The notes: generated by a model not told the origin, from the sequence alone. Positions 50,359 through 58,547 are shown, numbered from the stretch's first letter. The stretch is DNA of 64,000 nucleotides from an uncultured Desulfosarcina sp. (GCF_963668215.1 NZ_OY764190.1:6386001-6450000); one strand, 5' to 3'. Translations and numbers: made by a program.

Positions 50359-51129
50359 CTAATTATATGTAATCCTGATATTTTTTCTCTTTCTGCGAAC
50401 ACCCATTAGACCCAAAAACCCGCTTCCAAGCAACAATACTGCTCCGGGGATTGGTACCGCAGAAACTTGTCCGCTGCGCAACGCCATTGCGTAACAATCA
50501 ATCCCATCGCTTCTCGTCCATTGGTATCCAGCATCCATGTCAAAAACCCAGAAGCGTCCATCCTGGTAGGTAAATGCTGTGCCAGAAAAGTAATAGTCCG
50601 CTACTAAATTTTCAAAATCATCCGTGTTGAGCAATCCGTATACCTCTCGTTTTACTTCTGAAGTATCATATTTCCCCAGGTTGCTCAGCTCTACATAAAA
50701 CAGGTGCCCCAGCTCGGAATTGGCTAAATTGTATCCGGCTGTATAAGTATAAATTCCGTCACCATCAGGATCACCCTCATAACCTTTTACTCTCGCCTGT
50801 CCATCATCAACAGTAGTGGGCAGGCGCCAGGTATCATCATCCCAGGTGACGGCATACCCCGCGTACAGATTTATGGTCAGTTCTTCGTCAAGGCCGGCCG
50901 CCCAGGCAGCCTGAATGGACCAATCTGCTTTTTCATTGGTATAATCCAGCCAAACCACGGAATTGCCGTTGTTGTCATCGTCCCAGATTAGATTGTACTC
51001 CTCCTCGCCGTAGGTGGCTGTGCCGATGGTAGTCAGAGCTGCATTGGCCGATGCTGTAAAGATCATAAAGATACTGATCATAGTTAATGATAAAAATAAT
51101 AAATTCCTGATTTTTGTTTTTACTTTCAT
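50359..51129 (-). CDS. VPxPA-CTERM-type protein, DUF1566-like body
   Basis: A 256-residue surface protein with signal peptide (LFLSLTMISIFMIFTASANA). The body has EEYNLIWDDDNNGNSVVWLD, DDTWRLPTTVDDG, GHLFYVELSNLG, YYFSGTAFTYQDGRFWVFDM and CYAMALRSGQV, the usual course of DUF1566-type PEP-CTERM proteins. The tail is a variant sorting signal, VPIPGAVLLLGSGFLGLMG, with a basic end extended by eight residues beyond RRKR. It lies 33 bp upstream of the large dockerin gene in transcription order. Base composition is more AT-rich than its neighbours. Confidence 0.82.
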   Translation of the reverse strand: MKVKTKIRNLLFLSLTMISIFMIFTASANAALTTIGTATYGEEEYNLIWDDDNNGNSVVWLDYTNEKADWSIQAAWAAGLDEELTINLYAGYAVTWDDDTWRLPTTVDDGQARVKGYEGDPDGDGIYTYTAGYNLANSELGHLFYVELSNLGKYDTSEVKREVYGLLNTDDFENLVADYYFSGTAFTYQDGRFWVFDMDAGYQWTRSDGIDCYAMALRSGQVSAVPIPGAVLLLGSGFLGLMGVRRKRKNIRITYN

Positions 51130-51253
51130 GTTTTAACATCCTTAAATCTAAAAGTCATAATACATGACGGATTCAGGGTTTCGCATATGCTGTTCTCGTG
51201 ATTTCCGCCGTCCCTCCCGATTTTGTTATCCTTTCGGATAACTTTTTCATTTC

Positions 51254-51354
51254 GTCATTCCCGCGAAGGCGAGAACCCACTTTAAGTGTTTAAGAACAAA
51301 AGCAAAATAGATTCCTCCTCCCCGACTGCTCAAGGACAGACCCGGCGGGAATGA
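51254..51354. repeat. inverted repeat with CATTCCCGC ends
   Basis: GTCATTCCCGC at 51254-51264 is matched by GGCGGGAATGA at 51344-51354, about 100 bp overall, the shape of small palindromic repeats common in environmental proteobacteria. It lies in the gap after the truncated gene 51418-51657. Confidence 0.65.
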
Positions 51355-51417
51355 GAACAAAAAAGCTTAAGTCAACAACATTGCGACTCACCGTGCCCCT
51401 GCAGGTTATTCAGTGGT

Positions 51418-51657
51418 TTACTCCGCAATCATTAAAATACTCGGGTTTCCACCCTCGCAGGGGCGCAGTGCCTGCGCCCGCAACCCGACATTATTCCAGA
51501 CATCAGTCAGAATGATCTCGTTCTCACCGCTTCCGGCCCAGGCCTCGACGTCGATATCGTAGCCGTTGAAGTCGTAAAGAGCCGCATGGGCCACCGGCGC
51601 GAAACAGAATAGACAAATTGAAATGATCGATAATAGCCGTAACTTCACTGAACGCAT
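51418..51657 (-). pseudogene. truncated relative of the 51730-52599 surface protein
   Basis: 79 codons with an intact signal peptide (LLSIISICLFCFAPVAHAA) and the start of the same domain as its upstream neighbour: GYDIDVEAWAGSGENEIILT against DDIEFWAGSGSNSAAMVIHW. After DVWNN the frame runs into a word-type repeat (GGCGCAGGCACTGCGCCCC on the reverse strand) and stops. No VPxPA tail follows. It looks like a gene copy cut short by a repeat insertion or recombination. It could still be secreted as a short peptide. Confidence 0.7.
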
Positions 51658-51684
51658 CTTCCTTCCCCGTCTTTGAATATGGTT

Positions 51685-51709
51685 GGGGTTCCCACGCAGA
51701 GCGTGGGAA
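51685..51709. repeat. palindromic hairpin repeat (GTTCCCACGC family)
   Basis: GGTTCCCACGC, loop AGA and GCGTGGGAACC form a perfect 11-bp stem. It is the second member of the family at 47056-47087 and lies in the gap between the truncated gene and the next surface-protein gene. Confidence 0.85.
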
Positions 51710-51729
51710 CCGGATAATTCAGGACCGAT

Positions 51730-52599
51730 TTAAGATGCTCTTCTTCTGCGAATACCGATCAGGCCAAGCAGCCCGCTGCCCAGCAGCCAGACGGCAGCCG
51801 GCACGGGCACCGCAGAAGTAGCCGCTATCGGTTCGACGGGCGCCTGTTTGTTGTTTATCCAGGCGACGGTGCCTTCATCGGTGGGATCGGTGTAATCGAG
51901 ACCGGCGGCGGCTACCGACCAGCCCACCCAGGATTCGTCTTCTAGGTTGATTCCCGCGATTCCGACCTCCGAGAACTGCCATTCGCCGTGAACACCTTCA
52001 AAACCGTAATCATCCGTCGGGGTCCAGTATTCGCCGTCGCCGCGGTCCGGAGCGTAGGTATATCCCCCCTCGCCGCCTAATTCGAACCACAGCTCCCAGT
52101 TGGGACCGTACCAGCCGCCCCAGTAGAGGTCGCCACTGTCGGTGGGGACCAGGCTGTCGACGTTGTATCCCAACCCGTCCAGGACGCCGTCAGTGAAATC
52201 GTCTTCGGTATATGTCGTGTCGCCGTCGCTGATGCCGAATTGGCCGTCGCCGTCCAGGTCGTAACCGATGCCCTGAACCGTGCCGGAACCGCCGACCACG
52301 TATAGCCGGTCATCGGTTGCGGCAATGGCTGTCATCATGTCCCAGCCGGTGGCCGTCCCGTCGAAGTTGTAGCCCCAGGCCAGGGAAAGCTCGGTGATGG
52401 GGGCCGGCATGGGCGTGCTCGCCCCGCCGCTGTAAGCCAGGTTGTAGACTTCGGGGGCCGACCAGTGGATGACCATGGCGGCGCTGTTGGATCCGCTGCC
52501 GGCCCAGAATTCGATATCGTCAAGACTGAAAGAGGCTTGGGCGATCGGAGAGATGCAAAAGACGATGGCGACGATAAGAATGATTCCTTTGCATTTCAT
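51730..52599 (-). CDS. VPxPA-CTERM protein with WGY-FDG type domain
   Basis: A 289-residue surface protein; ATG at 52599 follows AAAAGGAGGAAC. A signal peptide (IILIVAIVFCISPIAQA) is followed by DDIEFWAGSGSNSAAMVIHW and LSLAWGYNFDGTATGWDMM, TAIAATDDRLYVVGG. This is a domain layout I associate with other PEP-CTERM and Bacteroidota surface proteins, but I cannot name it with certainty. Aspartate-rich, possibly calcium-binding loops follow (GYDLDGDGQFGISDGDTTYT). The tail VPVPAAVWLLGSGLLGLIG plus IRRRRAS is the sorting signal. Confidence 0.82.
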   Translation of the reverse strand: MKCKGIILIVAIVFCISPIAQASFSLDDIEFWAGSGSNSAAMVIHWSAPEVYNLAYSGGASTPMPAPITELSLAWGYNFDGTATGWDMMTAIAATDDRLYVVGGSGTVQGIGYDLDGDGQFGISDGDTTYTEDDFTDGVLDGLGYNVDSLVPTDSGDLYWGGWYGPNWELWFELGGEGGYTYAPDRGDGEYWTPTDDYGFEGVHGEWQFSEVGIAGINLEDESWVGWSVAAAGLDYTDPTDEGTVAWINNKQAPVEPIAATSAVPVPAAVWLLGSGLLGLIGIRRRRAS

Positions 52600-52720
52600 T
52601 CTTTTTAGTTCCTCCTTTTAAAATAAGGTGTTGCGGGTATGACCCGCTCCTACAAGTGCGAATCGCTTTAAGAGCAGGCCATGCCTGCGAGAATTTGTAC
52701 CGTTTTGTATTCCGGTCGAA

Positions 52721-53791
52721 TCAGGCGTTGCTGTGTCTCCGGATTCCTATCAGGCCGAGCAACCCGCTACCCAGCAGCCATATGGCAGCCGGCACGGGGA
52801 CCGGTGCGGCGGTGATTTCAGTGATACAGCCACCGTATGCGGCAGAAAGGTAAAGGGAGTCTCCCAGGGTGAAATCGCCCTCGATATCCATGAAACCGTA
52901 CCAAGCCATATACTCATCTTCAGGAGCTTCACCGAGAATGGTATAATTATCCTCGTCACCCGATTCGCCATTCCACATCAGTAATAGGTTTCCCGCCGAA
53001 CCGTTGGTGGTAACGAAAACATTACCGGCATCGTCCACGGTGATACCATTGCCGCCTCCGGGCAGGTCTGAAAGCTTTTCTCCATCATCCAGGGTCAGGT
53101 AGGTATCCTCTATGCCGTTGGCAAGATCCTCCATCACCCCCTCCACCTGATCCGCGGACCAGCGGTACAATTCATTTGTCCCATAAGTCGCATAGTAAAC
53201 GTTTCCAACATTATCCAAGGCCACGCTGGCCGATGCCCCGCCAGTTTCGATGAGCGCGTATGATATGCCGGCCTCAACGTCGAACAGGGATATGTAATTC
53301 GTATCATAGCCTCCGGACCAGGGTTCGCGCAGGCCGGAAACGTAAATATTACCGTCATAGATCGCACCGCTGTATAGATTTACGGTTTCGACCCCTTCCG
53401 ACCAAGTCTCTGTTGCGTAGTCGTATTTGTATATGTAACTACTTCCTTCATTATAGTATGTAGCGGCATAGAAGGCATTACTGGTGGCATCGTATAAGCC
53501 GAAGGGATCGCCATAGCCGTTGCTTAACACACTGCTTGGCGCACCCATGTTGGTGATGGTTTCGGTAGCCAGGTCAACGGTATAATAGCTACCGCTGGCC
53601 CAGTAATGGCCGATGCCATTAGAAACGCTGAAGCTACCTTCGAGGTAAATAGTACCACTACCGATATCGCGGGACGTTCCGTCGATCGAGAGGCTGACAT
53701 AAGACGAGTCGGCCAATACCGAAACTGTGGGGAATAACAAGAGCAACGCTAATAGAACGAGAACCGCTCTGCTGAACTTGTGGTTGAACAT
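52721..53791 (-). CDS. VPxPA-CTERM beta-propeller-like protein (BtuG-like?)
   Basis: A 356-residue surface protein. ATG 53791 is decided by AAGGAGGAAG 9 bp upstream. Signal peptide VLVLLALLLLFPTVSVLA. The body repeats blade-like phrases: GDPFGLYDATSNAFYAATYY, YIYKYDYATETWSEGV, SGAIYDGNIYVSGLREPW, VALDNVGNVYYATYGTNELY and ITVDDAGNVFVTTNG. This suggests a beta-propeller, the fold of the Bacteroidota BtuG cobalamin-binding protein. The tail is VPVPAAIWLLGSGLLGLIG with a short basic end. It is the first gene after cobalamin riboswitch 2 and its terminator, 295 bp from the terminator, and should be expressed when cobalamin is scarce. Confidence 0.82.
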   Translation of the reverse strand: MFNHKFSRAVLVLLALLLLFPTVSVLADSSYVSLSIDGTSRDIGSGTIYLEGSFSVSNGIGHYWASGSYYTVDLATETITNMGAPSSVLSNGYGDPFGLYDATSNAFYAATYYNEGSSYIYKYDYATETWSEGVETVNLYSGAIYDGNIYVSGLREPWSGGYDTNYISLFDVEAGISYALIETGGASASVALDNVGNVYYATYGTNELYRWSADQVEGVMEDLANGIEDTYLTLDDGEKLSDLPGGGNGITVDDAGNVFVTTNGSAGNLLLMWNGESGDEDNYTILGEAPEDEYMAWYGFMDIEGDFTLGDSLYLSAAYGGCITEITAAPVPVPAAIWLLGSGLLGLIGIRRHSNA

Positions 53792-53879
53792 GTGAAACTT
53801 CCTCCTTTTCCTCAATTAATGGATTGAAAGTAATTGTTCTGGACAACCTTTTGAAGAATTGTCCGCATATGAGATTTCG

Positions 53880-54085
53880 CCTGCCGCTGGCCCGAATCGC
53901 GGCTGGAAGCCGCTCCCACGAAGCCTGGAACTTCAAGAGCAGGGCAACGCACCCAACGATCTAAACGAACCTAACGATCAAAACGTTATTAGATGTTTAG
54001 GCTATAGGCTGAAGCGGTTTAGACCTGAAGGAATGCTACCGTTCCAACAAACCAACCCAACCAATAAAACCAATCAAACCGCCCC
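53880..54085 (-). repeat. leader region with three word families
   Basis: Untranslated leader between the riboswitch terminator and the propeller gene. It contains CGCGGCTGGAAGCCGCTCCC (about 53896; related at 59076), an AACG array (CCAACGATCTAAACG, CTAACGATCAAAACG at 53950-53990) and an ACCAA array (CAAACCAACCCAACC at 54048-54085). No gene is seen. Confidence 0.65.
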
Positions 54086-54125
54086 AATAAAAAACCCCGG
54101 ACCGACAGACACATCGATCCGGGGA
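54086..54125 (-). terminator. Rho-independent terminator of riboswitch 2
   Basis: On the reverse strand CCCCGGATCGATG and GGTCCGGGG pair (core CCCCGGA/TCCGGGG), followed by TTTTTTATT. It lies just after riboswitch 2 in transcription order and so fits a transcription-attenuation switch ahead of the surface-protein operon. Confidence 0.85.
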
Positions 54126-54194
54126 TCTTCCGTTTTTCTCAATAGTTGAGTGGATCATCCGGTGCCGACCCCGGTCCGCGGGGGCATTCGGCCT

Positions 54195-54556
54195 TTCAGG
54201 CAGGTCTTCTGACTTCCTCGCCCGTCCGGCGGCCTTCCCATCTATTTTCTATAGACAGTGGCATAAAATGCCGGGCGGTACTCTCCGAATCGGTTATTTT
54301 CACGCGGTTCGGATGGTTCTCGAAACCAGCTCCAAAACCCTGTCTAAGACCCGCTAACGGCGTTGGCGAACGCCTCAAAATGCTCACATACTAACATGTA
54401 TGCTCCGCTTTCGATGCGTTTGCCGCCTTGTTATCGGGCCTGATCCAAGGTTTTCGAACAGGCTTCAGGTTCTCTAATACTGGCAGAACCGTTTCAGAGC
54501 GAGGTCACAGCGGCGGGCCCGTCCCCGATTTGCACGGGGTTCCCTTAACCTGAAAG
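54195..54556 (-). promoter_or_regulatory. cobalamin riboswitch 2, enlarged by an internal insertion
   Basis: Reverse-strand reading gives the canonical B12 element: AAGGGAACCCCGTGCAAATC, GGGGACGGGCCCGCCGCTGT, then after a long interruption GCCACTG and GGGAAGGCCG, ending GAGGAAGTCAGAAGACCTGC. All conserved blocks are present. The span is about 360 nt rather than the usual 180-220 because of an inserted palindromic element at about 54314-54460 between the core GCCGCTGTGACC block and the CCACTG block, a region that tolerates extra stems. Downstream come a terminator and the VPxPA/dockerin operon. Confidence 0.9.
54314..54460 (-). repeat. palindromic element inside riboswitch 2
   Basis: About 147 bp with imperfectly complementary ends (TTCTCGAAACC on the left, GGTTTTCGAA on the right). 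A second long stem lies inside: AACGCCTCAAAATGCTCACA against TGTATGCTCC-GCTTTCGATGCGTTT, around CATACTAACATGTATG. It has the shape of a small non-autonomous mobile repeat. Since it would fold as its own hairpin, the riboswitch core could remain active. Confidence 0.75.
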
Positions 54557-54581
54557 TGACTGCTTTTATAAAAAATCAAAG

Positions 54582-54632
54582 AACAGGATTACCGGGTTCC
54601 CCCGCTTCAGGGCAACCCGGCGATCCTGTTTT
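54582..54632. terminator. strong hairpin, probable bidirectional terminator
   Basis: AACAGGATTACCGGGTT on the left pairs with AACCCGGCGATCCTGTT on the right (two mismatched bases), followed by TTTTCC on the + strand and TTCTTTGATTTTTTA on the - strand. It would insulate riboswitch 2 from transcription coming out of the IS element. Confidence 0.75.
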
Positions 54633-54933
54633 CCTTGGGGAGGAAATAAGGACCCGTGGCTTTCCGGCCTCCGGTTACCCGGAGTGTGGCATTTTCCGTT
54701 GTGACGTTTGGACGGGGGTTTTCCGTTGTCCGGCTTTCTTGTACATTTTTTGGACGGTGTTGGCTTGGATTTGCTTGCGGAAAATATGGACATTGTTGCG
54801 AATGGATGCTGTTCGTCTCATGCAAAGACGCGAAGGTTCAATGGAATTTTAATTGAGGATCGGGCTTCTTTTGTCATCCCGACGAATTCACAGTTGTATG
54901 ATAACAGGGAGTTTTTATTGAAATTGGTGACAA
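54633..54933. other. intergenic region, no gene seen
   Basis: About 300 bp without a credible gene. It contains a G/T-rich stretch (TTTTCCGTTGTGACG twice in variant form) and a CATGCAAAGACGCGAAGG word of the family at 35365 and 43430. Confidence 0.5.
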
Positions 54934-54963
54934 TGTACAACAAATAATTAATTTTGTTCGACA
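54934..54963. promoter_or_regulatory. 30-bp near-perfect palindrome, probable toxin-antitoxin operator
   Basis: TGTACAACAAATAATTAATT followed by TTGTTCGACA reads almost the same on both strands. It lies 38 bp before the AAGGAGG site of the interrupted DUF1778 antitoxin gene, where an autorepressor would bind. Confidence 0.65.
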
Positions 54964-55019
54964 ATAGGTGACTTTCATATCATGCCACAAGGAGGTAACG
55001 GATGAAAACCAATTTTGAT

Positions 55020-56731
55020 TCATAATTAGTGTCCGTCCATAAATTGCAGGTTTAAGCAGTGCGTCGAGAAGTAAAAATCGGGTAACGTGAGGAATAGAAT
55101 CCTCCAAGACACGGCACATTGAAAGCCCGACAAGGATATGGGTAAATACTCTAAAAAAGCACGCCTCCGGACGCACCTGCTCTCTGGATTTCAGTAACTG
55201 AATTTTCTCAGGTTGTGAGGTTATCCAGCAGGAGCCAATTGCTTTCGAGCGATCGTCAGCAGGTTGGCCGCGACCACCGACGAAAGCACGTAGCTTTTAA
55301 AAGAACGAAAACCTTTCCACGTGCACCGGGTCAAGCCGAAACTGCGTTTGAGCCAGGATATGCCCGATTCGATACCGGCACGGAACTGTCTGAGCTTTTT
55401 GTAAACATAGTGACTGCGACACATGTCAATCTCTTCAAGACCCCGTTTTTTGGCAAAGCAGACATCTTTGACGCCTTTGGCCTTGGCCGTGTTCAGATTG
55501 CCTTTGGATGCAAAGCCACCGTCCAGGGCAACTTTCAGCGGGTAGCGTCCGTAAGCCGATTTCTGGCGATCCAGCATCTGTTCAACCAGTGTGCTATCTG
55601 CGGGATTGCCCTCAAGAACGACACAATCGAGGATAAGGTTCGAGGCTCCACCGGTCAGGCAAATCTTATGGCCATAATGGTTATCCCGGCGGTCTTTGAT
55701 GATGATGTCCGTGTGTTCCTCGAAAATCGAGAATACCTTCTGGTCGGCCGATACGCTTTCGCCTTGAATAACCCGGCGATAGGTCTGGTCGTAGACCTGA
55801 CGGGCCAAATCGCTGTAATGTTTGATGCTGTTCAATAAGCCAAGCAATTCAAAATTGGTTGTGCAGATTCCGCCTATCGTTTCTTCGGCTTTGATCGCGT
55901 AACCGATGGACTTTTGGGTGACCTTGAGCAGGTCTTTATACGGAGACAGTCGTTGCTTTTTCCCTTTTGCGTATTGGATGGCGGTCATCCGCCTTTTTGC
56001 ACGGCGACGATGATCCGTGAAAACGATTTTAATTTTGAAGTCATCCCGGGCTTGAGTCAACAACCGCGCGAGCACGCGCACAGCGTCATACAACTGCATG
56101 GAATCGCAAGGAGGGTGGATGTTGCTCTCGACGACGGTACAATCGACTCGGGTCGTTCTGCCTTTTTCGATGTTGTTGTCCTTCGCATATGCCAACAGGT
56201 CCAGGGAAATAAGCTCCCAGGTCTCAGGGCAGATCCTTTTGATATTTTCATTCAGGGCGGATTTCTTGAAGCCCTTATCGAAAATACCGATTCTGCAAAA
56301 CCGTCTGAGCGATCTGGAATCGGAAATATGAAAGGCGAGGTCTTCATAGGTGAAGTTGAAAAGCTTCATCACAATCGCGGCGCGGGTCACCTGCTCGGCA
56401 CTCATACCGTTGGCCCCGGTTCGTTGACGTTCTATCTTGAGGCCACCGTTGAGGTCTTGCAGAACATGATCGTAAATGTTAGGAGTCTTGTCCAGGATTT
56501 TGCTGATCATCTCCAGTTCTACTTCTCTGGGATGACCCGTGGGGAGACTTATCAGCGGCATTTGTTTTTGTTGTTTCTCGCGCATTTTATGTCGGCCCTT
56601 TTTCTTGTTTACGTAGTATTTTTAAGTGTTTGGCAAAATACTTTATACTACAGACAGTGAGAAAATACCAGCATAAAATGCGCTTTTCTTTTTTATTCCA
56701 GTTAGTTATTTTCGCGGATGAACACTAATTA
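55020..56731 (-). mobile_element. insertion sequence of about 1.7 kb
   Basis: The ends carry inverted repeats: TAATTAGTGTCCGTCCATAA from 55023 and, on the other strand, TAATTAGTGTTCATCCGCG from 56731. A GAT on each side may be the target duplication, although the left repeat then starts 3 bp inside. One transposase gene (55221-56585) fills most of it. The exact family (IS1182-like or ISNCY-like) cannot be settled by eye. Confidence 0.85.
55221..56585 (-). CDS. DDE transposase
   Basis: A 454-residue transposase. An N-terminal DUF772-like region has MSAEQVTRAAIVMKLFNFTY and EDLAFHISDSRSLRRFCRI. DDE residues are seen in TRVDCTVVESNIHPPCDS, then PLKVALDGGFASKGNL and FRAGIESGISWLKRSFGLTR, followed by the basic C-terminus. 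The gene is intact, with complete ends around it, so the element may be recent and active. It cuts and pastes DNA at the element's inverted repeats. Confidence 0.92.
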   Translation of the reverse strand: MREKQQKQMPLISLPTGHPREVELEMISKILDKTPNIYDHVLQDLNGGLKIERQRTGANGMSAEQVTRAAIVMKLFNFTYEDLAFHISDSRSLRRFCRIGIFDKGFKKSALNENIKRICPETWELISLDLLAYAKDNNIEKGRTTRVDCTVVESNIHPPCDSMQLYDAVRVLARLLTQARDDFKIKIVFTDHRRRAKRRMTAIQYAKGKKQRLSPYKDLLKVTQKSIGYAIKAEETIGGICTTNFELLGLLNSIKHYSDLARQVYDQTYRRVIQGESVSADQKVFSIFEEHTDIIIKDRRDNHYGHKICLTGGASNLILDCVVLEGNPADSTLVEQMLDRQKSAYGRYPLKVALDGGFASKGNLNTAKAKGVKDVCFAKKRGLEEIDMCRSHYVYKKLRQFRAGIESGISWLKRSFGLTRCTWKGFRSFKSYVLSSVVAANLLTIARKQLAPAG

Positions 56732-56991
56732 GATGTGCGCATGCATACCGAAAGCAAAAAAATCATTGAACGGGCGGCGCATCTGCTGGGTTTAAAACCG
56801 GCCGATTATGCCCGGATCACATTGGAACGGGAAGCAAAACGTACCCTCGACGATTCCTACAACATCAAATTTACGGAACGCGACTGGCATCGCTTTTTTC
56901 AAATATTGAACGAAGATGCATTGCCCAACGAAGCGCTGACGAATGCGGCTTCCCAATACGAAGAAGCCGTCAGGACCGGTCACTTAAAAGA

Positions 56992-57136
56992 ATGATCACA
57001 GTCATTGAACGGATATCCAAACGACATGCGAAAAAGACTTTTGCTTGACGAATTTCCCGTCTATGATGAAGTAACTATTATTTCCCTGCCACGGTTTATG
57101 AGACGCCTGGAGAAAAACGACATCTCGTCAGTTTAA
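56992..57136 (+). pseudogene. remnant of a GNAT-type toxin partner
   Basis: ATG 56992 overlaps the antitoxin stop and encodes MITVIERISKRHAKKTFA, which looks like the first residues of TacT-type acetyltransferase toxins, then stops at 57048. Another frame from 57026 encodes 36 residues (DEFPVYDEVTIISLPRFMRR in the middle) that could be the C-terminal end of the same family. The catalytic middle is missing, so the toxin is dead. The tail call is weak. Confidence 0.5.
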
Positions 57137-58323
57137 TACCCCATCCCGAAAACCCACAACGGAATCTGCTTGGCCGTTCCGGTTTCAATATCATCGGACA
57201 CCACATATGCACCGGCCTGTTCGCCGAGTTGCCGGGACGTTTTTTGTGCCCCTCCGATCTCGAAGATGTATTTCTCGTTCACGATGAAATCGCCACGATC
57301 ATGGTAATGGACCTGATGACCCTGGGAGAGTTGCGAAACGAAAAAGGTTTCGCGCAGGGTCCCGATATTCGGCATGGCGCAAAGCGCATGAAACAGGTTG
57401 GGATTGTTCAGGAGCAATTTATCCGGTTTGTTGACCGTACGCATTCCTGTGCCACCGCGAACCACATGAATCAGGCTGCCGGCCTGCATCCTGTCCAGAT
57501 ATCTGGACAGGGTGGGCCACGATGCACCCACGGCATTGCTGAGTTTCGACTTGTTTAATTCCGTGGGTGGGGTGGTGCACAGCATGTAGAGAATCTTCTT
57601 GAGTCTGTCGAGTTTCATGGGTTCGATATTATACAATCCGCAAAGATCGGAATCGATGGTTACGTTGACCACCTCTAGAAGCTTTCGGGTGTAGTCATGG
57701 AGAGATTCCAGAAAAAACGGGTATGCACCGTATTGTAGATAGTTCTGAAAATATTCGATGGGGCGAATTCTTTCGCATACTGCTGCTGATATCGCCTGAT
57801 GGCTGGAAACGATTTTTTCCAAGGCATGGGCATCGAAGGTCAATCCAGACTTCATTTCCATGAACTCACGTAGGGAGAGGACGGGAAGCGTGTGGATTAC
57901 GGCCCTTCGTGAAAGGTCGGACAACTCGTGGTCGATTCGCAGCGCCGACGAACCGGAGAAGATAACCTTCAGGTCGAAGGTGTCACGGATCGCCTTTAAT
58001 GCAATACCGAAGTCCTTGGCTTTATGCACCTCGTCAACGAGCAGCAGCAGTCCTCCTTCCTGATAAAAAGTCTGCGCCAAATCATATAGGTTAACATCCA
58101 CCATGGCTGGATGGTCGCAGGCGACATAGAGAATTTTTTCTTTGGGGAAAGGGCTTTCTATCGCGTGCTGCAACATCAGCGTAGTTTTTCCGCTGCCACG
58201 CGCGCCCTTGATACCGATCAGAGGCTCGTCGAAAGCGATTTTTCCGTGTAGGTAACGGCGATAGGCAGGCTGCTTCCTGACCAATATGAAAGCCGATGCT
58301 TGTCTGATGATGGAGGGGATCAT
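57133..58323 (-). CDS. AAA ATPase with DUF4143 domain
   Basis: A 396-residue ATPase. ATG 58323 has GGAG 8 bp upstream, better than the ATG at 58341. Walker A is IGIKGARGSGKTTLMLQHA near residue 38. Walker B is GGLLLLVDEVHKAKD near 92, followed by sensor-like LKVIFSGSSALRI and the C-terminal winged-helix/nuclease-like DUF4143 part (LSNAVGASWPTLSRYLDRMQ, RGDFIVNEKYIFEIGG). The family is widespread and without a clear role; many members may act in stress or defence. Monocistronic here, with its end touching the toxin remnant. Confidence 0.87.
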   Translation of the reverse strand: MIPSIIRQASAFILVRKQPAYRRYLHGKIAFDEPLIGIKGARGSGKTTLMLQHAIESPFPKEKILYVACDHPAMVDVNLYDLAQTFYQEGGLLLLVDEVHKAKDFGIALKAIRDTFDLKVIFSGSSALRIDHELSDLSRRAVIHTLPVLSLREFMEMKSGLTFDAHALEKIVSSHQAISAAVCERIRPIEYFQNYLQYGAYPFFLESLHDYTRKLLEVVNVTIDSDLCGLYNIEPMKLDRLKKILYMLCTTPPTELNKSKLSNAVGASWPTLSRYLDRMQAGSLIHVVRGGTGMRTVNKPDKLLLNNPNLFHALCAMPNIGTLRETFFVSQLSQGHQVHYHDRGDFIVNEKYIFEIGGAQKTSRQLGEQAGAYVVSDDIETGTAKQIPLWVFGMGY

Positions 58324-58547
58324 ACCAAAGCTCCAAAACATATTTTATGTTATTGGAGCTTTTAATATAAAATGCGTTTTATAGCAATAATAATTTTAAT
58401 ATTAAACATGTTTAACACATAACGAATCAACAGCCGGGAGCCTGCGAACAGTGAAATGTAATTCGTGATGGTTTAGAGGACCATGAACTGCAAACGATGA
58501 GCCCTCAACCCCGCCGAACCGCCTTGCGAAAAACCAGTGGCGCCGTC

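Larger units (their letters stand above)
55002..56995 (+). pseudogene. DUF1778 (TacA-like) antitoxin gene split by an IS element
   Basis: A strong AAGGAGGTAACGG precedes ATG 55002, which encodes only MKTNFD before the IS sequence begins. The frame resumes at 56732 with (D)VRMHTESKKIIERAAHLL and runs to 56995. Joined at the shared GAT codon it gives a normal DUF1778 antitoxin of about 94 residues with the ribbon-helix-helix pattern R-x3-E-x-K-x2-I-E-x-A-A. A GTG at 56735 could restart translation of a shortened form. DUF1778 proteins pair with GNAT toxins, whose remains follow. Confidence 0.8.

Noticed and set aside
54196..54387. A 63-codon reverse-strand frame within riboswitch 2
   Set aside because: It lies wholly in the structured RNA and its insert; conserved RNA blocks explain the sequence better.
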